Below the pieces are notes generated by a model. That model did no database searches. It had not been told where the DNA came from and saw only the letters and a program-made list of their open reading frames with translations. This document shows, in pieces, positions 1-7,448 of a stretch of DNA of 10,174 bases. The stretch is from CAZROT01 sp964601895 (lineage in GTDB: Bacteria > Pseudomonadota > Gammaproteobacteria > Enterobacterales > Enterobacteriaceae). Numbering within the stretch: position 1 is the first letter of the stretch; every line of letters begins with the position of its first letter. Position numbers and translations under genes: made by a program. Location of the stretch: the NCBI GenBank assembly GCA_964601895.1, contig CAZROT010000027.1, forward strand, positions 1-10,174, in the 5' to 3' direction.

Positions 1-29
1 ACATTTGAAAACTCTAACTGACCCCGGCA

Positions 30-2180
30 CTAAAAAAGGGGGAGCTTACACGAAGAAATATTTTCCATATCGTCAATTTCAAAAAGGATTTCGGGAGCAT
101 GGTCTATTACTGTATCGATAATTCTGATACCTGATGATCTTTCATAATCGGAAATTTTGATATTGCTTCTGACTTTACCGGATAGATTCCAGGCAACATT
201 TTGTTGCTGTACAGAAAGAAGTCCTGTAACTCTTCCCCATTCTTCGATCATATGCCAGATTTTATCGGGCACCGATTTTATTTTTTCTAATTCAAAAGAA
301 ATTTGTGATTGTTCAGCTTCATCTTCAGAAAGCTTTTTTCTTAATTGAATATTTTTAGGGTCTTCCAAATCGGCTTTGATACTACGAAAATCCACAGTAA
401 AATCTTGTTTTTTCACCTCGAGCCAGCATTCTTCTTTTTTAGCCCACTCACCATAGAGTGAGCCAGGTGCATTTTTCTTAATGAATGTTTCTATCTGAAC
501 CATGAGATTATACAAAAGCTCTTTTAAATTCTCCGAAACAGACTGATTCTTCCATATTTTATATAAATCCAGCCTGGCTCTTTCGGCAAGATATGCGATA
601 GAATATGGTACTGTTATGTACCTCATATCGCCTATAGAATTTGGTTTAACGCCATATTTCTTTTCCGCAGTTCGGAATAGAATTGTTTTTGCGACAATGT
701 CTTCGAAATAAATGCTATCAACTTTTTTCGGTAGGTTATGATTCATAAACTGAACATAGTTCTTCTGATTTCCCCTTACTACAAAATGCGGCCCTATCAG
801 CGTTTTTTTTCCATCAACTACCTCACCATAGGAATTTACATATTTGGCGAGATCTTCTTTTGTAAACATTTGTGCTTTCGGATTCTTAAGATCAAATGCT
901 TTCTGTCGGGCTTTTGTGAAGCCCTCTTTTATTCTGGCATTTTTATATTGACCTCTTGCTCTTTCATAAAACCACCTTGTCTGTACGGATTGCCCTTCTG
1001 ATGGCGGCGCCCAAATACTTCTGGATAATTTTTCTAATTCTATATGGTAAGGTCTATTAGAGCTCAAATCAGAAACTGAAACCTTATTCTGGGTATTTGC
1101 ATATTCAGAAATCTGGCTGACAATGCTGCTGAATTTCTCCTTATTTTTTATTACAGATAACTTAACCTGAACATGTATATTAGAAACATCCTTTTTATCC
1201 TTTTTCCATGTATGATAAATTGATGCAGTCGTCTGACCGCCATTTACAATCTGCAGGTCGTTTACTTTCGTTATAAATGTCCCACTGCCATCTTGTGATT
1301 TTTCAAGTTCGATAGAATCTGCAGTTGCTGCAATACCGTTATTAAATGCAAGGAACATGTGAGGTTCAGTCAATATTGTTTTCCTAATGCCGGCATTTAC
1401 TTTTCCTGTAAACTGAAGGAAGGAACGAACATTCTGCTCCAGCAATCTTGAGCCAAAACGTTCATAAATGTTTATTAAAGCCTCTCCGGGAATTATTGCC
1501 AGATATGATTGGTATTCATCATTCACAGATGGAGACTGAATAGAGGGTATTTTGTATCCATCGGCTTTAAAATCTATTTCAATTGGGATGTGGGATTTTT
1601 CAGAAATATTATATAGATAATTAAGGTCGACAATTTTATAGAAAACAGGATAACCATGGATGGATTGATTGACAGGAAATTCCCCTGTATAGATGCCATC
1701 TGTCAATATTATTGCATTTACTCTTACAAGAGTGTCTTTTATTTCCCTTGATTCCGCAAGAGCATGTGCCAACTGGAAAATTTCTGAAGATTCCTCTATC
1801 TCATTAACATAGTCCTTGTAAACAGCATTCTTTAAAAAATTAGAAACCCTTTTTGCTGCTTTGTCAATGTCTGCCTTTGCAACCGTACATATTTCAGCAG
1901 TTCCGTTATAGATTGTAATAATAAGGTCAAGTGTTTCATAATTATCAGCAATAGCATAAGCGTTAATTTTGTGCTGAACACCTGTTTTTAATACTTTTTC
2001 GTCATACGCAACACGTATGTTTTCAGCTTCACCTGACTCTGCGAGAAACCCTGCTGCATATTGCGTAAACAATTGCTCAAGAGTACCGCCTTCCTCTTCA
2101 GTCAATTGTTCTGAACGAATATCCTGTTGAAGGGTCTGATAAAACTTGAAGAGCTCAATATTTTCAATTTTCTCAGCCAT
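30..2180 (-). CDS. AIPR family (abortive infection phage resistance) protein
   Basis: A 716-residue protein and the last gene of the operon. AIPR-family (PF10592) signatures run through the middle: NVRSFLQFTGKVNAGIRKTI at 250-269, FLAFNNGIAA at 276-285, LQIVNGGQTTASIYH at 309-323, and SEYANTQNKVSVSDL at 358-372, followed by TRWFYERARGQY at 401-412. The first 100 residues have an alpha/beta pattern (KINAYAIADN, LDLIITIYNG) like that often seen before the AIPR core; I cannot assign a nuclease triad to it. The C-terminal 300 residues are helical and charged. AIPR proteins are named for phage-resistance members and are repeatedly found in Z1/PD-(D/E)XK clusters; their biochemical activity is not settled by anything visible here. 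The ATG lies within the previous gene (8-bp overlap) after an AT-rich stretch with no Shine-Dalgarno. The stop is TAG. Sampled lines are 27-30% GC. The gene is intact, and no terminator is visible in the 29 bases beyond it. Confidence 0.93.
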   Translation of the reverse strand: MAEKIENIELFKFYQTLQQDIRSEQLTEEEGGTLEQLFTQYAAGFLAESGEAENIRVAYDEKVLKTGVQHKINAYAIADNYETLDLIITIYNGTAEICTVAKADIDKAAKRVSNFLKNAVYKDYVNEIEESSEIFQLAHALAESREIKDTLVRVNAIILTDGIYTGEFPVNQSIHGYPVFYKIVDLNYLYNISEKSHIPIEIDFKADGYKIPSIQSPSVNDEYQSYLAIIPGEALINIYERFGSRLLEQNVRSFLQFTGKVNAGIRKTILTEPHMFLAFNNGIAATADSIELEKSQDGSGTFITKVNDLQIVNGGQTTASIYHTWKKDKKDVSNIHVQVKLSVIKNKEKFSSIVSQISEYANTQNKVSVSDLSSNRPYHIELEKLSRSIWAPPSEGQSVQTRWFYERARGQYKNARIKEGFTKARQKAFDLKNPKAQMFTKEDLAKYVNSYGEVVDGKKTLIGPHFVVRGNQKNYVQFMNHNLPKKVDSIYFEDIVAKTILFRTAEKKYGVKPNSIGDMRYITVPYSIAYLAERARLDLYKIWKNQSVSENLKELLYNLMVQIETFIKKNAPGSLYGEWAKKEECWLEVKKQDFTVDFRSIKADLEDPKNIQLRKKLSEDEAEQSQISFELEKIKSVPDKIWHMIEEWGRVTGLLSVQQQNVAWNLSGKVRSNIKISDYERSSGIRIIDTVIDHAPEILFEIDDMENISSCKLPLF

Positions 2181-3177
2181 TTTGATTAATTATTTCAATT
2201 ACAGAAGATTCATCAACCACATAAGCAGACTGGTCAGATATTATGATGCTGTATTTAACATCACCAACCCCATTGCGGATATCGTTTTCCTCAATCCTTG
2301 GAAAGTCCTCTCTGATATTATAAAAAAATTCCTGTCTTACATGATAGCCGATACGATCATAATTAGGTCTGTGATGTATATAGTAACCACTCTGTAAAAG
2401 TTTCGATCTGAAAAGCGTCTGTGCTGCCAAATCTGTGCTCAATAAATCATTTATTGAATCAACTATTTGATTCAAAGTTTCTCCATTTTGTTGCTGAGTT
2501 TCCAGAGAAAGATGGTAGAGTAATAGTGTGTTCAGATTTGTTGTGTCTAATTGTCTTTCGCTGCTTATATGCAGTTTCTGATGATTATTGCTATGTGTTG
2601 TTTTTACCTCAATTCCCCAATTTGTTAATTGAAAATCTCGTAAATCCTTCTCCGGGCCAAGCCAGGCTTCGATACACCTTAGTGTATCCGATGAATGAGT
2701 AAGCCATTTTCTTAGAAAATAAAGTTCGCCAAAAATGCCCCTTTGTTCTTCAGGTGACAGACCCTGGAGACCTGCTCTGTCGAAAAGTGATTTCCATTTT
2801 TCAAGGCGGTTTAGCAATTCTCTTACAACTATGCTTTCTTCTGTTATATTTCCGATTCCATAGATTAAATCTTCGCAAAGAGTTGCGAAAACATCTTTAT
2901 GCTGCTGAAACAATAACAACACTAAAAGGTATTGTTTTGTACGATCGCTTTCATCCGGAATAAGTTCAAGACTGATGTCCTTCAAATTACTATATCTAGA
3001 TAGATTAATTTGGATTTTAGAATAGAGACATAGCGCAATGCAATGCAATTTTTCAGGCTGGCGCAATGCAACATATACGTCCGGCATTACAGTTGGAGCA
3101 TACCTCCTTAGCAATAAGCCTGAAGATAAAGACTTATCGTTTTCCATTTCATTCCATATTTCATTAATCCTCATCAT
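2173..3177 (-). CDS. PD-(D/E)XK nuclease-fold protein, DUF4420 type
   Basis: A 334-residue protein. The likely nuclease core lies at 145-200: RGIFGELYFLRKWL gives Glu151 on the first helix, KDLRDFQLTNWGIEVKTT gives Asp181, then the Glu190-x-Lys192 pair. This GELxFL...DF...xEVKTT spacing is typical of the DUF4420 (PF14390) family, which is annotated as a PD-(D/E)XK motif protein and recurs beside Z1 and AIPR genes. The predicted role is metal-dependent DNA cleavage as the cutting subunit of the system; no separate DNA-recognition domain was seen. The gene overlaps the end of the Z1 gene by 14 bp and the start of the AIPR gene by 8 bp. Two tandem ATGs (3175-3177 and 3172-3174) could start it; AGGAAG abuts the first and is 3 nt from the second, so either is possible. 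All expected catalytic residues are present, so it appears active. Confidence in the fold is high; in cutting specificity, none. Confidence 0.9.
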   Translation of the reverse strand: MMRINEIWNEMENDKSLSSGLLLRRYAPTVMPDVYVALRQPEKLHCIALCLYSKIQINLSRYSNLKDISLELIPDESDRTKQYLLVLLLFQQHKDVFATLCEDLIYGIGNITEESIVVRELLNRLEKWKSLFDRAGLQGLSPEEQRGIFGELYFLRKWLTHSSDTLRCIEAWLGPEKDLRDFQLTNWGIEVKTTHSNNHQKLHISSERQLDTTNLNTLLLYHLSLETQQQNGETLNQIVDSINDLLSTDLAAQTLFRSKLLQSGYYIHHRPNYDRIGYHVRQEFFYNIREDFPRIEENDIRNGVGDVKYSIIISDQSAYVVDESSVIEIINQNG

Positions 3178-5971
3178 CTTCCTGTTGTATTGGCTCTAAA
3201 TCATCCTGTTGATTAAACTGATTTAACAATTGCTCATGTACAGCAAAGCTTACAGCATCGTCCCTGTCGTTGGCCGGAAAGCTGATGGCATACCCAATCA
3301 CAGGAGTTTCAATTGTAAGACTGGCGCCTTCCGGATCAAGGAAATACAAAAGCAACAACGGACGGTTAGGTTTTCTGATTGTATTTCTTACTACTTCTCC
3401 GGAAGGATAAGAGGGGGCTCCGGTTTTTCCAGATTCCTGCCAAAGCTGGTGAGTTCGCTGAAGCGATACCCCAAACTCCTCATCTGTGAGATCAATAAAC
3501 TCGTCTCCCGGACTGATTATATGTGATTTTCTTATATAATACAGATCATCGCTTGATTTACCTGTATCCTGGGTTCTTCTTATTAGACCAATATCAAGGT
3601 TATTGATGTTTATTCTTTTACTGGTTCTTTCTTTCGAGATAATGGCAACATTCCAGGTATTGAGTTCGCTATATCTTTCATTCAGCTCAAGAAATCTCAA
3701 AAGGTTTGCAGGTGATGCAGACTTAAGGTTGTCATATGTTTCAAATCCCTGGAGAAATTGCTTAATCAGGCCAAGTGGAACATTTCTGTACAGGTAATTA
3801 TTACCGGATATTTCATTTGGGGCACCCAAATTATTAAGCAGCGACGAGGCTGCATTAAAGTTTCTCTGGATAATATCCGTGTCCTTACACAACTCATAAG
3901 ACTCTACCAGCCTTCCTGACCAGGAAACCCTGACTTCTACAGCCCTCCTTATTTTATTGGATGCAGAAATCTGTAATACTCCGGGATGTGTTCTGACCCT
4001 TAAAGCATACTGGTCTGGGGTGCTTCCTGCGACATCAGCCATATAATCAAATTCGTCTCTTAATTGTTGTGATGCAAGGGTAATGTGACAAAACCATTCG
4101 TTCAGTTCTCTGCTGATAAATAAACGACAAAGATCAACATACCCCGGGCGATACCCAAACCAGCGACCCATTTGCATTAATGTGTCATACATTCTCGATG
4201 CCCGCAGGTAATAACTAACAGAAAGACCCTCGAGGGTCAACCCTCTTGATAGTTTATCACCTCCTATTGCAATAACTGACAGCCCGTTTTGATGATCAAA
4301 ATAATTCAGAGCATCAGCAGAGCCTCCGTTAATTTCTCTTACTGTAATTCTTGAAGCAGCATCGTTAAGTAAAGGGAAAACGTCATTCCATTCATGAACC
4401 TGTATGTGAGGGTCAATATTTACCAGGTTGCTATCAAGTATTTGTTGTGTGGTCGTTAGATATGATCTGTATGATCCGCCATCTTCTTCAAATGCCTGTC
4501 TCATTTCTTCAATTACTTCGGGTATATTCATTTCAATTCCTCTGCGATAAAAATTGAATACAGTCTCTACCAGGTCTTTTACCTGTCGTTGCCATGCAAT
4601 GAGTCTCGACACATGAACGAGCATCGAATTATGTACAGCCGTCTGACCTCTGAGTCTTCTTACTGCACAGGTGATAATAAAGCATTTTATAGCCAGTCTC
4701 AATGAAACTGGCACTTCTGTCGGCAGGGGTATTTCTCTTCTTCCTTCAGGATCACTTCCAAACTCATGAAAGTTATCACGGTGTCTTAGTATATCCGGCA
4801 GGAAAGGCTGGTGGTCATCTACTCTTGTCACAATCGGCAAAACCGTATCTGATTCTTCATCATCTTCCAGAGGTTCAAAACCAAACACTTTATCCGGCCC
4901 TATATAATTTGAGGGTGCAGGTAAATTAATAATGAAATCTCTTGGAAACAAATCATCCTCGGTTAGCGGAATAAAAATATTCGCAAAGGGAGTTGCCGTA
5001 TATCCAACATATCCGCTCCTGTCAAACAGCCGCAGTATATCCCGAATAAGTCCGTTTATTCTTGTAGTACCATCATTTTCAGGTCTTGTGTTTATTGAGG
5101 CATTATCTGCCTCATCATCTATTAATAATAAGGACTTGTTCCTGATAATCCTGCTGCCATCCGGCCTTTCAATTGACTGTGCCATCAGCCATTGAAGCAA
5201 ACGATTTAAAACACCTGCATTCTTCTTTACAACTGCTACAATAGGTTCTGAGGTATTAAAGTTGGTGAGGCCTGCATTAGCAGTGGCAGCACGAAAATCA
5301 CCATTTTCAAGACTTGACGTAAGCGGGTGAACGATCAGGCTATTATCAATATTTCCTACTCCTATGTTCCTTCTTCGTTCCCGGTTCACTCTGTCCGTTT
5401 GTGTGTCAAAACCAAGGAATCCTTCATCGAGCCGTAGCTGCGTCTGACTTCTGAGGTTATTGTGAATACCCGCAAGTACTATAATAAGTTTAAAGCCCGC
5501 ATCTGCAGCTTTACAAATTAGTCCTGTATAATTGGATGTTTTACCTGACTGTACCTGACCAACAACCAAGCCTCTTTTGTCTATAATCACATTTTGGGAA
5601 GGATCAAATAAGCCATCCATGATCCTATCTGTCAGCCTGTCAAGTCTGTTTAGGACATCCGGAGCAAAATTTTTTTCAATCTCCAGGTAATCCCGGTATC
5701 TGCTCCAGAATGTAGTCCGTCCCTGCGGCCAAATAGAAGATTTTCTGTCATTTATCCAGGGGATTCTTCTTTCATGCGACTCAATTATCCTGAATTCATC
5801 TATCCGGATATTATAGACAGATTGAATTTCACGAATCAGCTGCTCTCTCTCCATTTCAGCATAGGCAGGAATACTTAAAACGATATTCACGGCGTTCTCA
5901 ACCTGTTCAGTTGTAACAGACCCAGTCGAGGGCAAAAGAGTTCTTGCAGTTCGTATGGCATTTTGAATCAT
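3164..5971 (-). CDS. Z1-domain superfamily 2 helicase-like ATPase
   Basis: A 935-residue protein, about the usual length for Z1-domain proteins. Helicase-type motifs appear in order: Walker A GQVQSGKTS at 138-146, Walker B LLLIDDEAD at 281-289, motif III-like GYTATPFA at 323-330, motif V-like GGDKLSRGLTLEG at 570-582 and motif VI-like QMGRWFGYR at 600-608, with the arginine-finger candidates Arg603 and Arg608. The N-terminal 120 residues are helical; residues 650-935 form an unassigned C-terminal region ending in an acidic tail (QQEDDED). Z1 proteins are known from GHKL/MORC-containing restriction-like clusters, where they are proposed to translocate or remodel DNA or RNA; the substrate is not shown by the sequence. 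The ATG is 7 bp after the GHKL stop with no Shine-Dalgarno. The TAA overlaps the next gene by 14 bp. Sampled lines of 38-48% GC are higher than in the first and last genes of the operon. The gene appears intact, with all motifs present. Confidence 0.95.
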   Translation of the reverse strand: MIQNAIRTARTLLPSTGSVTTEQVENAVNIVLSIPAYAEMEREQLIREIQSVYNIRIDEFRIIESHERRIPWINDRKSSIWPQGRTTFWSRYRDYLEIEKNFAPDVLNRLDRLTDRIMDGLFDPSQNVIIDKRGLVVGQVQSGKTSNYTGLICKAADAGFKLIIVLAGIHNNLRSQTQLRLDEGFLGFDTQTDRVNRERRRNIGVGNIDNSLIVHPLTSSLENGDFRAATANAGLTNFNTSEPIVAVVKKNAGVLNRLLQWLMAQSIERPDGSRIIRNKSLLLIDDEADNASINTRPENDGTTRINGLIRDILRLFDRSGYVGYTATPFANIFIPLTEDDLFPRDFIINLPAPSNYIGPDKVFGFEPLEDDEESDTVLPIVTRVDDHQPFLPDILRHRDNFHEFGSDPEGRREIPLPTEVPVSLRLAIKCFIITCAVRRLRGQTAVHNSMLVHVSRLIAWQRQVKDLVETVFNFYRRGIEMNIPEVIEEMRQAFEEDGGSYRSYLTTTQQILDSNLVNIDPHIQVHEWNDVFPLLNDAASRITVREINGGSADALNYFDHQNGLSVIAIGGDKLSRGLTLEGLSVSYYLRASRMYDTLMQMGRWFGYRPGYVDLCRLFISRELNEWFCHITLASQQLRDEFDYMADVAGSTPDQYALRVRTHPGVLQISASNKIRRAVEVRVSWSGRLVESYELCKDTDIIQRNFNAASSLLNNLGAPNEISGNNYLYRNVPLGLIKQFLQGFETYDNLKSASPANLLRFLELNERYSELNTWNVAIISKERTSKRININNLDIGLIRRTQDTGKSSDDLYYIRKSHIISPGDEFIDLTDEEFGVSLQRTHQLWQESGKTGAPSYPSGEVVRNTIRKPNRPLLLLYFLDPEGASLTIETPVIGYAISFPANDRDDAVSFAVHEQLLNQFNQQDDLEPIQQEDDED
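3178..3183 (-). promoter_or_regulatory. Shine-Dalgarno-like AGGAAG before the PD-(D/E)XK gene
   Basis: On the minus strand AGGAAG directly touches the first of two tandem ATG codons, which is too close for normal initiation, and sits 3 nt before the second, still short. It lies inside the end of the Z1 coding region. Translational coupling from the Z1 stop 14 bp inside the gene is as likely a driver. The other two in-window junction starts examined (GHKL and AIPR) have no such purine stretch. Confidence 0.3.
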
Positions 5972-5978
5972 CAGAGGA

Positions 5979-7448
5979 TTAGTTTAATGTATCAACAAAG
6001 TGCGGGAACAGATTAAAAGGTTCAATATTAAGAATAATTGCCTTTGCCTGATCGTCAGATTTTCCATCACTGGTTAGTCTTTCGTACATTTTCTTCATTG
6101 CCTGCCGAACAGGCTCCTGATCGGTTTCTTCAAATGGCTGACCCTGTAATTCTGGCTGCTCGCTTTCCTTAATAGTAATAAGGGGTACAGGTACAGTCTC
6201 CTCAATGAAACGCAGTAAATGAATGAGATCACCTGCCTTATTTATTCCTGTTTCCAGCAATGATCGTAAATAAGGGTGCTCTCTGTTTATTTCATAAAAT
6301 CGCTTTCCGTGTCTGAGTTTTTCCTGCCATACAGGCTGAAACTGAAAAGAAGCATACTTACGCTGTAATACCCTGCCTTTATGCCTGTAGACATCTACCG
6401 CCTGTGACCGCACTTTGCTGGCATAAGCCTTTAGCTGATCCCGTAAACCTATCGGGGGTCTGGCAACCGACTTCTTAATATCTATCTGCCATTCAGCATC
6501 AAGGTTATTTGGCAGGTCCACCATAATTCTCGCAAGTTTATAATGCTCTTCCTTTCGGAACATCCCCAGCCATTGACCAGCAAGTAGAAGCCGTTCATTG
6601 CGGTAAATATAAAATCCCTGTTGTTCATTCCATCCTCCAGGCCCTTCCGCATTTTTAAATTCCTCTTCGGTTAGCCTGGATTTATGTGGTAAAACAAATC
6701 CTCTTATTCTTACCTTATTATTTTGTAGTGGTTCTTCGGGAAATTTTTGAGTAGCTGAATCATCAATTAAAAACGGATTCCAGGCATCTACGAGTCTTTG
6801 CTGAAAATAAATTTTTATCCGATTGCTTTCCATGAAGCGGTGAAAAACCATCGCAAGGTGTTTCTTTACTGATTCCATGACCTGAAGGAATTTTCCAAGG
6901 GCAGATTTATCATCTTCCTTCAGATTCTTTACAAGGCGGTCAAGATCATTCCATATAACAATAGTTCCTGATACTGTTTCATTGAGGCTGCCTTCAAATC
7001 CCGAAGGAATGTAGTCTATCAAATCCCATTTACCTGTTTGACTGACAAAATCCAAATCCCATGTCCAGTAAACCATATTCAGCCCAGCCTTCCGGGAAAG
7101 CACGGATAGCTTTCTGCATTGAGAAAAAGAAGCTGTTTTTAACTCCAGCCCAAATCTTCCAAGGTCTTTGCTATTTCTTTCTTCATTTGGATTCCGGCTG
7201 CCGGGCCTCATAGCCTGTATCAACTCATCATTATCCATACCAGTCCCGTCATCTTTTATAGAAAGCCAGGTATCAGCCCCTTTCCATTCAAAATCCACCC
7301 AGATATTTTTAGCTCCTCCAGATACTGAATTGTCTATTATATCAGCAATAGCAGACTGAATGCTGTAACCAATAGCTCTGAATGTTTCAATCATTGATGA
7401 GGCTTCGGGTTCAGCAGAAGCCGTGAGATATTTTGAGTAATCAATCAT
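5979..7448 (-). CDS. GHKL-type (MORC/MutL/Hsp90-like) ATPase
   Basis: A 489-residue protein with a Bergerat-fold ATP site in its first 110 residues: N-box ADIIDNS at 35-41, DDGTGM at 66-71 (Asp66 in the adenine-contacting place) and the lid motif GRFGLELKTAS at 97-107. A second domain like the MutL/MORC S5 transducer follows, with FYIYRNERLLL at 279-289 and WQIDIKKS at 320-327, where a lysine is expected to reach the ATP gamma phosphate. The last 130 residues are helical and not recognised. GHKL ATPases of this type dimerise on ATP and act as DNA clamps; bacterial MORC-like members sit in restriction-like operons beside Z1 genes, as here. The ATG overlaps the previous stop by 4 bp (ATGA), and no Shine-Dalgarno precedes it, so translation is probably coupled. 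The stop lies 7 bp before the Z1 start. Two oddities are Asp36 where many GHKL proteins have the catalytic Glu, and Glu102 where GLGLK is expected. Confidence 0.92.
   Translation of the reverse strand: MIDYSKYLTASAEPEASSMIETFRAIGYSIQSAIADIIDNSVSGGAKNIWVDFEWKGADTWLSIKDDGTGMDNDELIQAMRPGSRNPNEERNSKDLGRFGLELKTASFSQCRKLSVLSRKAGLNMVYWTWDLDFVSQTGKWDLIDYIPSGFEGSLNETVSGTIVIWNDLDRLVKNLKEDDKSALGKFLQVMESVKKHLAMVFHRFMESNRIKIYFQQRLVDAWNPFLIDDSATQKFPEEPLQNNKVRIRGFVLPHKSRLTEEEFKNAEGPGGWNEQQGFYIYRNERLLLAGQWLGMFRKEEHYKLARIMVDLPNNLDAEWQIDIKKSVARPPIGLRDQLKAYASKVRSQAVDVYRHKGRVLQRKYASFQFQPVWQEKLRHGKRFYEINREHPYLRSLLETGINKAGDLIHLLRFIEETVPVPLITIKESEQPELQGQPFEETDQEPVRQAMKKMYERLTSDGKSDDQAKAIILNIEPFNLFPHFVDTLN

Noticed and set aside
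1..50. Possible terminator after the AIPR stop, from a CCCC stretch before the TAG (minus strand) and a GGGG stretch after it
   Set aside because: The stem would be only about four pairs with a loop of over ten bases, and no T tract follows on the minus strand. It does not look like an intrinsic terminator.
2146..2397. 83-codon plus-strand reading frame across the PD-(D/E)XK and AIPR junction
   Set aside because: It is antisense to two well-supported genes. It has an Ile/Phe-rich composition but no promoter, ribosome binding site or convincing membrane protein layout.
7128..7343. GHKL gene as a pseudogene because of its two altered ATP-site residues
   Set aside because: The frame is intact over 489 codons, the other GHKL motifs and the transducer lysine segment are kept, and the gene is still coupled to its neighbours. 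The changes may be subfamily features.
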